Positions 28,116 to 36,851 of a stretch of DNA of 64,000 nt are shown in pieces. The stretch lies in the NCBI GenBank assembly GCA_963819855.1, contig CAWFYC010000023.1:310001-374000 (forward strand), read 5' to 3'. The position numbers and the translations under genes are program-made. This stretch comes from JAMXLO01 sp963819855. Lineage in GTDB: Bacteria; Pseudomonadota; Alphaproteobacteria; Acetobacterales; Acetobacteraceae. A model generated the notes under the pieces. That model made no database searches. It was not told where the DNA came from and worked only from the letters and a program-made list of their open reading frames with translations. The stretch's first letter is position 1. Every line of letters begins with the position of its first letter.

Positions 28116-28353
28116 TGGACGCATCCGACCTGAAGGCGTTCGAAGCGGTGGCGCGTCGCGGCAGCATCAGCGGGGCGGCGCAGGAGCTGAACGGCGACTG
28201 CTGCCCTACGCGATCGAGGTGAAGGACCTGCTGCAACGCGCGCGACGGCTGTTCATTCGCCGCGCCGACGGCGAGGTCACCAGCGCGCTCTCCCCGTTCA
28301 TCGACATGGTCCGCAACAGCTTCCTGCGCACTTTGGAGACGGCGGCCGGATAG
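28115..28353 (+). pseudogene. Remnant of a LysR-family regulator gene
   Basis: The ATG at 28115 opens DLKAFEAVARRGSISGAAQELN, the first helix-turn-helix residues of a LysR regulator. Then the frame changes near 28192 and continues RLLPYAIEVKDLLQRARRLF (the linker helix, normally residues 60-85), directly followed by ALSPFIDMVRNSFLRTLE, which resembles the extreme C-terminus. About 35 residues after the first block and nearly the whole effector domain are gone. Unlike the single-base breaks elsewhere, this is true deletion and the gene is dead. Confidence 0.75.
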
Positions 28354-28356
28354 ACG

Positions 28357-29085
28357 CTATTGCCCGGTGTATTTCAGGCTTTCGACGGTATAAGGCGCGC
28401 CGATCGGACTGGGGTGCGCTCCAAGAGTCGCCTTCTCGAAGTGCATGTAGTCGATCTCATGCCACAGGCCGCCCCAGAGCCATCCGTGGCGGGCAAACAC
28501 CTCGAATACCTTTGAATGCAAGAGGATCTTGCCAGGGTCGATCTGCTCGCGACTTGCCGCTGACTCCGAGCCCGCCGGCCACCACCTGCCGCCGCTCTCC
28601 AGCGATGGATTGCGCATCGGATTGATGTCCACGGCGTAGCCGTAGCTGTGCATGCCGAATGCCTTCGGATCAGTGTCGCTCGGTCGGCAATAAAATCCCA
28701 CGGTCGCATCGTTCTCGCCAAACTTGCCGATGCCGAAATCCTCGTATGGCTCCATCCGGTCGATGGGAAATTGCATGTCGTACAGTTGGTGGAAGATCTC
28801 TATGGTCTCGCGCACAAGGTTTCGATGAATGACCAGCGAGCCGAGATGGGGCCGACTATCGAAGCCCCAATAGTTCATGCGAATGACGGCGAGATCGGCA
28901 GCATCGACGGGACAACCGGGGTTCCAGGAAACGCCCGTCATCTTTGCACGGGTCTCCGCCGAGATCGGTGCAACGCGCGCCTGAAAGGCCGGCGCCGCCC
29001 TCACCACAGCCGTCGGGTAGACCGCAACCGCTGTCGCGACAACGCAGCCAGTCAGTACGCAACGAAAGCAACTCGCCTTGGTCAC
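28357..29085 (-). CDS. M15-family metallopeptidase (D-Ala-D-Ala carboxypeptidase-like)
   Basis: 242 aa with a signal peptide (residues 1-30, cleavage near VVRA-AP), so periplasmic. The zinc site of M15 peptidases is visible: HSYGYAVDINP (H..... .D) near residue 145 and YMHFEK (HxE/H region) near 213, with WGGLWHEID before it. These enzymes trim peptidoglycan peptides. The protein is most like the M15C/VanY-like group found as single genes in proteobacteria. Its end lies four bases from the end of the LysR remnant. Cys residues in the signal region suggest that a lipoprotein form cannot be excluded. Confidence 0.8.
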   Translation of the reverse strand: MTKASCFRCVLTGCVVATAVAVYPTAVVRAAPAFQARVAPISAETRAKMTGVSWNPGCPVDAADLAVIRMNYWGFDSRPHLGSLVIHRNLVRETIEIFHQLYDMQFPIDRMEPYEDFGIGKFGENDATVGFYCRPSDTDPKAFGMHSYGYAVDINPMRNPSLESGGRWWPAGSESAASREQIDPGKILLHSKVFEVFARHGWLWGGLWHEIDYMHFEKATLGAHPSPIGAPYTVESLKYTGQ

Positions 29086-29097
29086 CCGGGAGACGCC

Positions 29098-29601
29098 TTA
29101 TGCCCAACCGACGCAATAAGGCTGCGGCTGCATGTCCTCAGGCGGCGCAACAGCGTCGGGCGAGGGGTATTTGTTGCGAAAGTCGAAGGCGTGCGGCGAA
29201 GCACCGTTACGGTCCAGCCAGCGCAAGCGCTGCAGACCCTGCTCGACCGTCGGGATGGTACCGGCCGCCACCCACCACAGCACCTGGTAGGCGTCGGCCG
29301 GCCGTGTGAACCAGTTCCGCCGCTTCGCCATCACATCGCGATGCGACGTGCGGTAGACGAACTCGAACAACGCCTCCACGCTCCGCCACACCGACATGTT
29401 GACGATGAACAGCGGATCGTCGCTGACCTTGATGTCGGTAGCATTGCCCTGGTCCGACTGCAGTCGCCAGACGAACCCAGGCGCGGCGTCGGCCATCGCG
29501 TTCACCTGGTCCAGCGCGCCCATGAATTCCGCGATGCGTGGGTCATCCGTTGGATGCAGCAGCGTTCCGACATTCATCTGAGCGATATGCCAAAGCGACA
29601 T
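29098..29601 (-). CDS. DUF3291 domain-containing protein
   Basis: 167 aa, ATG at 29601 with a clear AGGAGG site; the frame further upstream is not used. Opens MSLWHIAQMNVGTLLHP and contains VNMSVWRSVEALFEFVYRT and HRDVMAKRRNWF, characteristic of this dimeric alpha-beta barrel (EthD/antibiotic biosynthesis monooxygenase-like) fold family. No function is known; the fold suggests small-molecule binding. It is followed on the same strand by the M15 peptidase after 12 nt. Confidence 0.85.
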   Translation of the reverse strand: MSLWHIAQMNVGTLLHPTDDPRIAEFMGALDQVNAMADAAPGFVWRLQSDQGNATDIKVSDDPLFIVNMSVWRSVEALFEFVYRTSHRDVMAKRRNWFTRPADAYQVLWWVAAGTIPTVEQGLQRLRWLDRNGASPHAFDFRNKYPSPDAVAPPEDMQPQPYCVGWA

Positions 29602-29685
29602 CTCGAACCTCCTGGGACGGGGATGACGGACCACCTGGCGAAGTCGTAAAAGAACCCGGCGTCCGAGCCAACCATGGAGGCTGCG

Positions 29686-30090
29686 ATGCCATTCGATGAA
29701 ACGTCCCGTCAACCCGGGCGCCGCCCGTCACGCAACGTGCTGGGCGGCATCCTCGACATCTGCTCCACCAGACCGATGACCGGCTTCTTCCGCAACGGCT
29801 GCTGTGACACCAGCGCCGAGGATTTCGGCAGTCACACGGTGTGCGTGGTGATGACCGCCGAATTCCTTGCCTTCAGCAAGGCCGCGGGCAACGATCTTTC
29901 GACGCCTCACCCCCAATTCGGCTTCCCAGGCCTGCAGCCCGGTGACCGCTGGTGCCTGTGCGCGCCTCGCTGGCAAGAGGCGCTGGACGCTGGTGCCGCG
30001 CCCCGCGTCGTGCTGCGCGCCACCCAGGAGGGCGCGCTGGAACACTGCGCACTGGCGGACCTCAAGAAGTACGCCGTCGATCTGGCCTGA
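29686..30090 (+). CDS. DUF2237 family protein
   Basis: 134 aa. The ATG at 29686 is preferred because GGAGG lies six bases upstream; ATG 29674 is in frame. Family signature: NVLGGILDICSTRPMTGFFRNGCC followed by HTVCVVMTAEFLAFSKAAGNDLSTP and PGDRWCLCAPRW, in short pieces rich in cysteine. DUF2237 proteins are small, soluble, of unknown function, widespread in bacteria. thiL starts three bases after its stop, so the two are co-transcribed. Confidence 0.9.
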   Translation: MPFDETSRQPGRRPSRNVLGGILDICSTRPMTGFFRNGCCDTSAEDFGSHTVCVVMTAEFLAFSKAAGNDLSTPHPQFGFPGLQPGDRWCLCAPRWQEALDAGAAPRVVLRATQEGALEHCALADLKKYAVDLA

Positions 30091-30093
30091 GGA

Positions 30094-31050
30094 GTGGCCA
30101 ACGAACTTCCCGCCGAATTCGCGCTGATCGCGCGGCATTTCCGGTCACTGGCCGGACCGGGCGCGCTCGATCTGCAGGACGATGCCGCGGTGCTGATGCC
30201 ACCGCCCGGACGCGAGTTGGTGCTGACCTGCGACGCCATGGTCGCCGGGGTTCACTTCCTGTCCGACGATCCGCCCGATCTGGTCGGCCGCAAGCTGCTG
30301 CGCGTTAACCTGTCGGACCTCGCCGCCAAGGGGGCGACGCCTCTTGGCTACCTGATGACGGTCTCGACGCCGCGTGACACGCCCGATGCATGGTTTGCGG
30401 GTTTCTCGGCCGGACTCAAACAGGACCAGCAACAGTACAGCGTCACGCTGCTGGGGGGCGACACCACCTCGACGCCCGGCCCGATCTCGCTGTCGCTGAC
30501 CATCCTGGGCCACGTCGCGCCCGGTCAGGCCGTGCGTCGTGCCGGCGCCGCAGCGGGTGATGGCATCTGGGTCACCGGCACGATCGGCGACGGTGCGCTC
30601 GGCCTCGCCGTGGCGCGCGGCCGGCTTGACGATCCGACCGGTCACCTGCTTTCCCGTTATCGCCTGCCGCGACCCCGGGTGGGTCTGGCGATTGCCGGCA
30701 TCGCCTCCGCCGGCATGGATGTTTCCGATGGGCTGGTGCAGGACCTCGAGCATCTCTGTCGCGCCGGCAGCATCACCGCCGATATCGACGCCAGCCTGGT
30801 GCCGTTGTCCGACCCGGCGCGGGCGGCCGGACCGGACTGGCTCGCCACTTGCCTGACCGGTGGCGACGACTACGAGTTGCTGTTGGCCGTCCCGCCGGAG
30901 GGGGAGCCCCTATTGTGGCAGGCCGCGCTGGCGGCCGGCGTGGCTGTCACGCGCATCGGTGGCTTCCGCTCCGGCCCACCGGAGGTAATCGTGCGCGGGC
31001 TCGATGGGACGCCGCTGAACTTCGGCCGAGGTGGCTGGAGCCATTTCTGA
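30094..31050 (+). CDS. thiL: Thiamine-monophosphate kinase
   Basis: 318 aa, GTG start. ThiL phosphorylates thiamine monophosphate to the active cofactor thiamine diphosphate. Landmarks are DDAAVL near 28, the metal-binding DAMVAGVHF near 46, RVNLSDLAAKGATP near 71, LLGGDTTSTPGP near 120, MDVSDGLVQDL near 209 and TGGDDYELL near 254, all as in AIR-synthase-like kinases. The length is normal. A 32-bp inverted repeat lies 60 nt downstream and could terminate transcription. Confidence 0.95.
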   Translation: MANELPAEFALIARHFRSLAGPGALDLQDDAAVLMPPPGRELVLTCDAMVAGVHFLSDDPPDLVGRKLLRVNLSDLAAKGATPLGYLMTVSTPRDTPDAWFAGFSAGLKQDQQQYSVTLLGGDTTSTPGPISLSLTILGHVAPGQAVRRAGAAAGDGIWVTGTIGDGALGLAVARGRLDDPTGHLLSRYRLPRPRVGLAIAGIASAGMDVSDGLVQDLEHLCRAGSITADIDASLVPLSDPARAAGPDWLATCLTGGDDYELLLAVPPEGEPLLWQAALAAGVAVTRIGGFRSGPPEVIVRGLDGTPLNFGRGGWSHF

Positions 31051-31110
31051 TCGGCGGTGCCACCAGGAAGCGCGGCCATCGCTGCCCCCTGTATGGAATC
31101 GCGATGGGAT

Positions 31111-31194
31111 GATGGGTTTCGCTGCGCTCTACCCATCCTACGAATCGGAGCGCATGGGTTGCCGTAGGATGGGTAGAGCGCAGCGAAACCCATC
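31111..31194. repeat. Perfect 32-bp inverted repeat with 20-nt loop
   Basis: Arms 31111-31142 and 31163-31194 are exact reverse complements, with the core GGGTTTCGCTGCGCTCTACC. The element lies between the convergent ends of thiL and the ABC permease gene, where it could form a bidirectional terminator. The sequence type (GATGGGTTTCGC...CTACCCATCC) is a familiar dispersed repeat of proteobacterial genomes. I saw no second copy in this window. Confidence 0.85.
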
Positions 31195-31251
31195 GAACCA
31201 GGTGATCGCGTGAGTTCCCGGTCAGGCCGGAAGTGCCCTACCTTGCGTCGA

Positions 31252-32994
31252 TCAACCCTTGATCCCGGTCAACGCCATATTCTCGATGATCCTTCGCCGC
31301 AGTAGCAGGAACACGACCAGCATCGGCAACGTGCTCAGCGTCGAGCCCGCCATCAGCTTCCCGTAATCGGTGCTGAAGCGGAACTGAAACGCCGTCAGGC
31401 CGACCTCCGTGTTGAACAGCAACTGGTTGTTGACCACCAGCAACGGCCAGATGAACGCGGCCCAGGCCTGGATGAAGGCAAAGATCCCCACCGCGCTGAT
31501 CGCGTTCCCGGACAGCGGCACCAGCACGCGCCGGAACGTCCACCACTCAGAGGCGCCATCGACGCGCGCGGCCTCCATCAATTCGTCCGGAATCGCCGAG
31601 GCGACGTGCTGGCGCACCAGGAAGATGCCGAAACTCATCACCAGTGTCGGCAGGATGATCGCCTGATAGGTGTTGATCCAGTGGATCCGCACCAGCTCGA
31701 TATAAAGCGGGATCATGTAGGCCTCGAACGGCACGATCGCCGTTGCCAGCACCAGCGTGAACAGCACGGTGCGTCCGGGAAACCGGTATTTCGCGAACAC
31801 CGCTCCGGCGATCATCGAGGTAATCACGCAACTGACGGTCGATGCCACCGAGATGAACACGCTGTTGACGAAGAAGCGCACGAACGGCGCGGCCTCGAAC
31901 AGACCGCTGTAGTTGGATAGCGTGGGTTGAACGGGGAACAACCGAGGCGGCCAGGCGGCGATCTCGCCAGGCAGCTTGAACGACGTCGCCAGCATCCAGA
32001 TCATCGGCAGCAGCATGAACACCGCACCGAGGCTCAGCACGCCATGGATCAGCACCGCCGTCACGCGCGAGCGCAGCCGCCGTCGGCGTCGTGCGGGACT
32101 CATGTCGGTCTCCTGCTCGCGAAACGAGCGGAACTGGATCAGTGTGAAGCCGAGCACGATCAGGGTCAGCGTCACCGCCTCCGCGGACGCGTAGCCCATC
32201 CGGAAATACTGAAATGCATTCTGGTAGATGTCATAGACCAGCACGCGCACTGCCTGCCCCGGCGCGGCCTGCGATCCGAGCGTCATGACATAGACCTGGG
32301 TGAACACGTTGAACGCGTTGATGGTCGACGTGACCAGCACAAACAGCACGATCGGCCGCAGCAGCGGCAACGTCACCCGCCAGAACTTCTGCAACTCGGA
32401 CGCGCCATCCAGGCTGGCAGCTTCCAGATAGGAGGCCGGGATGTTGCGGATGCCGACCAGGAAGATCACCAGATTGTAGCCCAGTACCTTCCACACACCC
32501 ATGATGACCAGGGCCCAGAGCGCGATATGCGCATCCGTCAGCCAGGCGACCGGCGGAATACCGACCAGGGACAGAGCATAGTTCAGGATCCCGTAATTAT
32601 AGTCGTAGATCCACTTCCAGGCGATCGACATCGGCACCAGCGGCGTGATGACCGGCAGGAAGTAGATCGTCTGATACACGGCGGAAGCGCGGCCGGGGCG
32701 CGCCATCAGCACGGCGAGCGGCAGCGCGATGACAGTGCTCAGCAGCACGGTCGACAGCGAATAGACCGTCGTGTTCCAGATCGCGATATGGAAGTTGTCG
32801 TCGCCCAGCATGCGCACGTAATTGTCGAACCCGACGTACGGCCGCACGCGTGCGATCAGCTTCCAGTCGAACAGGCTAAGCTCAACGCTGCGGCCGATCG
32901 GGACGATCCGCACATAGGCATAGATCGCCATCACCGGCAGCAGCATGGCATAGCACCAGACCCAAAGTCTGGCGCGCCGGCCGAGACGCGTCAT
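31252..32994 (-). CDS. ABC sugar transporter permeases UgpA-like and UgpE-like, read as one ORF
   Basis: 580 aa that joins two complete MetI-type permeases. Residues 1-297 match an UgpA/MalF-like subunit (six membrane segments, EAA loop EAASLDGASE near 191); residues 298-580 match an UgpE/MalG-like subunit that opens MSPARRRRRL and has its EAA loop EAARVDGASE near 474. At the junction the DNA still carries a CAGGAG ribosome-binding site six bases before an ATG at 32103, as expected for a separate gene. Either a real fusion, or two genes with an ATGA overlap joined by one extra base. It would form the membrane channel for the binding protein upstream. No ATPase gene is present. Confidence 0.85.
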   Translation of the reverse strand: MTRLGRRARLWVWCYAMLLPVMAIYAYVRIVPIGRSVELSLFDWKLIARVRPYVGFDNYVRMLGDDNFHIAIWNTTVYSLSTVLLSTVIALPLAVLMARPGRASAVYQTIYFLPVITPLVPMSIAWKWIYDYNYGILNYALSLVGIPPVAWLTDAHIALWALVIMGVWKVLGYNLVIFLVGIRNIPASYLEAASLDGASELQKFWRVTLPLLRPIVLFVLVTSTINAFNVFTQVYVMTLGSQAAPGQAVRVLVYDIYQNAFQYFRMGYASAEAVTLTLIVLGFTLIQFRSFREQETDMSPARRRRRLRSRVTAVLIHGVLSLGAVFMLLPMIWMLATSFKLPGEIAAWPPRLFPVQPTLSNYSGLFEAAPFVRFFVNSVFISVASTVSCVITSMIAGAVFAKYRFPGRTVLFTLVLATAIVPFEAYMIPLYIELVRIHWINTYQAIILPTLVMSFGIFLVRQHVASAIPDELMEAARVDGASEWWTFRRVLVPLSGNAISAVGIFAFIQAWAAFIWPLLVVNNQLLFNTEVGLTAFQFRFSTDYGKLMAGSTLSTLPMLVVFLLLRRRIIENMALTGIKG

Positions 32995-33000
32995 CGTGGC

Positions 33001-34326
33001 TCAGCCGTAGAGATTCGCGTCCTTCAGGATCTTGTCGGTCTGCTGCGCCATGTCGTGGATGCGCGCGGCGATTGCCTGCGGATTTCCCTTCAGTGACGGA
33101 TCGACATAGGACGCGGTCAGCCGATCCGCGAGCCTGCTCTCCACCTCGTCGAACGCGGTCAGCACCGGCTCGACATAGTACTTGATGTCGGCCGGTGGCG
33201 AGACGAACACCTCGAACTGCGGCGTCTTGGCCAGCAGTGGCTTCCAGTCGATGTCCGTGCGCGGCGACAGCCAGCCGGTCACCTCGGTCAGCCGCATCCC
33301 GTTCTGCGCATTGGTGAGGAACTTCACGAAGTCCCAGGCCGCCGCCTTGTTCTGGCTCTGTCCGTTTACATAGACGCCCTCGGGCTGCAACAGCATCATG
33401 TGCGGCATGCCGGCCTTCCACGCCGGGATCGGAGCCACGCCATAGTCCAGCTTCGGGTTCTTCGACTGGATCTCCCCGATCACCCAGGACTTGCGGAACA
33501 GCATCGCGGTGGCACCGGAGGCGAAGGCGTCCGCGTCGTGCGGCACCTTGGGGTCGTCGATGCGCCAGGTCTGGACCGCGTCGACATAGAAGCCGAGTGC
33601 GTCCTGCCCGGCCTGGTTGTCGTATCCATTGTGCCATTTGCCGGGGGCGGTGCGCTCGATCAATGAGCCGCCGGCCGCCTCCAGGAGATAGCGGAACTTC
33701 TCGCCGATCCCACTGCCCTGTCCCGAGAGACGCAGGCTGATGCCGCTTCGCGTCATCCGGCCCTGGCTGTCGAACTGCACCAGCTTCTTCGCCGCCTCGA
33801 TCAGTTCCGGGAAGGTTGCCGGGGGTCCGGAAAGGCCGGCCTGCTGGAAATAAGCCTTGTTCCAGTACATCGAGGCGCGGCTGCCCTCGAGGAACGGCAG
33901 GCCATAGCTCTTGCCGTCCAGGGACAGAAATTCGACTGTGAACTTGTCCCACACGCCGGACTTCAGATGGGCATCGATATCGGGCGGATTGGGATCGATC
34001 AGCCCGTTGTCGATGAAGTTCACGCTGATATCGATGCCGATATCAAAAACGTCCGGTCCCGTGCCGGTCGGGACCGCCGCGGTCAATTTCTGCTCCGCCT
34101 CGCGGAGCGAGGTGCTGAAGAAGTCGAAGCTGACTCCCGGATGGGTCTTGGCATATTCGGCAGCTACCGCCTGGTACACCGGCTGTATTTCCGGAAAGCC
34201 GGTCCAAATCGTGAGCTTGGTATCGGCGCGCGCCGGCCGGGCTGTTGCCAATGCGGCAGCGCCGGCCAAAGCAAGCGCCTCACGCCGACGCAGCAAACCT
34301 GAACTCGATTCTGATGGTGTCCCCAC
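33001..34326 (-). CDS. ABC transporter sugar-binding protein (family 1, UgpB-like)
   Basis: 441 aa periplasmic solute-binding protein with a twin-arginine-like signal sequence (LLRRREALALAGAAALA, cleaved near ARA-DT). Mature start KLTIWTGFPEIQPVYQAVAAEY and the DVFDIGIDI, PFLEGSRASMYWNKAYF and AAWDFVKFL blocks are typical of the extracellular solute-binding protein family 1 that captures sugars or glycerol-phosphate derivatives. It ends six bases before the permease start, so one operon. The 128 nt between it and the next gene on the same strand show no further gene. Confidence 0.9.
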   Translation of the reverse strand: MGTPSESSSGLLRRREALALAGAAALATARPARADTKLTIWTGFPEIQPVYQAVAAEYAKTHPGVSFDFFSTSLREAEQKLTAAVPTGTGPDVFDIGIDISVNFIDNGLIDPNPPDIDAHLKSGVWDKFTVEFLSLDGKSYGLPFLEGSRASMYWNKAYFQQAGLSGPPATFPELIEAAKKLVQFDSQGRMTRSGISLRLSGQGSGIGEKFRYLLEAAGGSLIERTAPGKWHNGYDNQAGQDALGFYVDAVQTWRIDDPKVPHDADAFASGATAMLFRKSWVIGEIQSKNPKLDYGVAPIPAWKAGMPHMMLLQPEGVYVNGQSQNKAAAWDFVKFLTNAQNGMRLTEVTGWLSPRTDIDWKPLLAKTPQFEVFVSPPADIKYYVEPVLTAFDEVESRLADRLTASYVDPSLKGNPQAIAARIHDMAQQTDKILKDANLYG

Positions 34327-34454
34327 CGATCCCCTCCGCCCTGTCGATTTTCATCGAGCCTCGCACGCGCTGGCGCGTTGTGTCCAGAACCGTGCCGATG
34401 TGAGCGGTTCACGCTGACTTTGGCAGCGGTGAGCGGCGCAGATTCCTCGATCGG

Positions 34455-35204
34455 CTACTTTTTTTCTACCGCCGGGGATGGCGGGCAGCGCTCGATTGCT
34501 CCCGACGACTTCATCGGTGCGTCGCTGCGACTCAGCGAGTAGGAATTCGCACCGAGAAAATTGACGTACACCCGAGTAGGGCTCGGTGTGCCGGAATTCG
34601 GTTCCGCCAGCACAAGCGTGTCCGGCGTCGCGGATATGACGTCGAAGTCCAGGTTCGTGACGGTTTTCGAGCCATCCTGGTATGGTTTCGCATACTGTAC
34701 CGAGAGTTTTTTGCGGTCGGATGCCACAACAACCGTCTGAGGATTTTCCGTGCACGATTGCAGAAAATCAGCGCGCCAGCCCCACACGCCCTCGACCGCC
34801 TTCAGCACATCAAGGTTCAGTCTCGGTTTTGCGGTAAGTCGCGCCACGGCCGACGCCTGCATATTCCGATCAACGGAAAATGTTGCGGCCGTGGCGGCGC
34901 AAAGCATGACCACACCCGAAACCAACGCGGTACGCGTCCAGCGGGGCTTGCGGGCTCCGATGACCTCCTTGGCAACCGCAATTTCGTCGCCGGGGTTCTG
35001 CGTTTGCAGCTCGGACGGGACATGCCTTTTCACGACGTTGGTCAGATTGACCGCCTCAAGCCGCTCCGCCGCAGCAATAACCAGGCTATCCGTCCGCAAC
35101 CGCCACAATTTGGCAACAGCAATAACTGTACCGGCGGCGGCTGCCAGCGCGATCGCGATCGCCACAGCGGCCCAAATACCCCACGCAACCGAGAAATCAA
35201 GCAA
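34455..35204 (-). CDS. Membrane protein of unknown function, paralogue of 37205-37927
   Basis: 249 aa: a membrane segment at residues 5-30, a cytoplasmic basic stretch (about 35-90, AAERLEAVNLTNVVKRHVP), a second membrane segment at 92-112, then an exported C-terminal domain. The signature GVWGWRADFLQSCTENPQ near 142 starts that domain; a second Cys near the C-terminus (IERCPP) may pair with it. The same layout and signature occur in 37205-37927, on the other side of the enolase-superfamily gene. I recognise no family. The exported domain looks like a small lipocalin- or DUF-type beta domain. Confidence 0.75.
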   Translation of the reverse strand: MLDFSVAWGIWAAVAIAIALAAAAGTVIAVAKLWRLRTDSLVIAAAERLEAVNLTNVVKRHVPSELQTQNPGDEIAVAKEVIGARKPRWTRTALVSGVVMLCAATAATFSVDRNMQASAVARLTAKPRLNLDVLKAVEGVWGWRADFLQSCTENPQTVVVASDRKKLSVQYAKPYQDGSKTVTNLDFDVISATPDTLVLAEPNSGTPSPTRVYVNFLGANSYSLSRSDAPMKSSGAIERCPPSPAVEKK

Positions 35205-35353
35205 GAAAGTTCACCGTGAGCACGTTTCGCAGCGTACCCCACGATAAAGACAACATGCTTGATCCGCAACAAGGACTACCGTGCCATCGCGTTGACGGCG
35301 GCTTACGTCATGGTGCCTTCTCCGTGCCGAATACCGTCCGGGGAATACATCTC

Positions 35354-36508
35354 ATGAGGATCACCGCCGTTCGCGCCCATCCGCTGTCGGTACCCTACGA
35401 GCAACCGCGCTGGACTGCCCATGAACGGATGGAACGAGACCAGCTTGTGCTGATCGAAGTCCGCACCGACCAGGGACCGGTCGGCTTCGGCGAAATCGCC
35501 GGCGGACCGCAAAAGCTGATCTGCGACCTGGTCCACACCTTCGCGACCGTGGTCATCGGCATGGACCCGCTAGGCCACACCGAGATCTGGCAGAAGCTGT
35601 TTTCGCTGACCTCGCCGCGACCAGGCGGTATCGGCGGGTGGGACGGCATGCCCGCGCCGTTGCCGCGCCTCCATCGGCCGCAGATCATGGCGGCGATTGG
35701 CGGCATCGACATCGCGCTGTGGGACCTCAAGGGCAAGGCGGTGGGTCTGCCCGTGTTCCGGCTGCTCGGCGGCACGCGCACAGAGGTGTTCACCTACGCG
35801 ACCGGCGGCTACTACCGCGAGGGCGAGCCGCTCGAACGCTGCGCCGACGAATTCGCGCGCTTCGTTGCCGACGGCTACCGTGCCGTGAAGCTCAAGACCG
35901 GGGCCTTGTCGCTGGCAGATGAGGTCGCGCGCATCCGTGCCGTACGCGCGGCGATCGGACCCGACGTCAAGCTGTTGCTGGACATGAACGCGCCGTACGA
36001 TGTCGCCGGCTGCATCCGTTTTGCCGAGGCGGTCGCGCCCTACGATATCTTCTGGCTCGAAGAGCCGTTGCACTGGTATCTACAGCCGGCCGACTACGTG
36101 CGCCTCGCCGCCGCGTCGTCAATTCCGTTGGCGCACGGTGAGCGCGAATGGCACCGGTACACTGTCCGCGACTTCATCGATTCCGGTGCGATCCGTTTCG
36201 TGCAGTTCGATTCCACTCGCGCTGCCGGCTTCACCGAGTCGCTGCGTATCGCGCACTATGCGGAGCAGCGCGGCGTGGTGATCGCGCCGCATTCGGCGCT
36301 GCACGTTCACGCGCATCTGGTCTCGGCATTCGGTGACGCGGCGTTCGGCGCCGAATCGATTGGCGATTCCGGTCGTCATCCGATCCACCACGGCATCCAT
36401 CGTGGCGGTGCCGAGGTGAGGGACGGGATGGCGCATCTGACCGAGGCGCCGGGATTCGGAATGGAGATCGACTGGGCATATGTCGAGAAGTGCCGCGTGG
36501 CAGGGTAG
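35354..36508 (+). CDS. Mandelate racemase/muconate-lactonizing enzyme (enolase superfamily)
   Basis: 384 aa from ATG 35354. These enzymes abstract the proton alpha to a carboxylate and act as sugar-acid dehydratases, racemases or cycloisomerases. Visible are the AIGGIDIALWDLKGKAVGLP capping/barrel entry, the KxK base pair in AVKLKTG near 181, metal ligands Asp in LLLDMN and Glu in WLEEPL, the third ligand region AHGERE, and the His of APHSALHVHAHL near 330. A sugar-acid dehydratase feeding on substrates of the nearby ABC importer would fit, but the substrate is not predictable. It is divergent from the paralogous membrane protein gene by 149 nt. Confidence 0.88.
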   Translation: MRITAVRAHPLSVPYEQPRWTAHERMERDQLVLIEVRTDQGPVGFGEIAGGPQKLICDLVHTFATVVIGMDPLGHTEIWQKLFSLTSPRPGGIGGWDGMPAPLPRLHRPQIMAAIGGIDIALWDLKGKAVGLPVFRLLGGTRTEVFTYATGGYYREGEPLERCADEFARFVADGYRAVKLKTGALSLADEVARIRAVRAAIGPDVKLLLDMNAPYDVAGCIRFAEAVAPYDIFWLEEPLHWYLQPADYVRLAAASSIPLAHGEREWHRYTVRDFIDSGAIRFVQFDSTRAAGFTESLRIAHYAEQRGVVIAPHSALHVHAHLVSAFGDAAFGAESIGDSGRHPIHHGIHRGGAEVRDGMAHLTEAPGFGMEIDWAYVEKCRVAG

Positions 36509-36542
36509 CGCCAGTTGTCATCGCAAGGACACTTGAGTCCGC

Positions 36543-36851
36543 ATGCTGCTTCTGTCGTTCGGCCTGCTGCTGGTCACCGCCGTGTTGGGCAGCCTGCTGG
36601 CCGCGTTGCATCTGCGGAGCAGAAACACGTCGGCGGGATGGATACCCGGCGCGCTGCATGGAGTCTGCGGGGTAATCGGGCTCATCGCGCTGTTGTTTGC
36701 CCTGCGCGGACCGCCGCGCTCTTGCTTACGATTAGGCCAGGCGCGGGTTTGCGATTCTGGTTCTGCGTCTACGTCGCCACCCAATGACGAGCCTGATCAT
36801 CGGAATCCACGCCACCATCGCCATCCTCGCCGCATATCGCTGGTGGGATGA
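36543..36851 (+). pseudogene. Small membrane protein gene with a frame break
   Basis: The ATG opens two good membrane segments (LLLSFGLLLVTAVLGSLLAA and LHGVCGVIGLIALLFAL), then the frame deteriorates after residue 58. One base further on, the sequence resumes AILVLRLRR and then SLIIGIHATIAILAAY, a third segment with the IGIHATIAI block often seen at the end of small inner-membrane proteins of this type. The break is one extra base close to a GGG (about 36745). A real end is not clear, near 36860. Function unknown. Confidence 0.5.
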
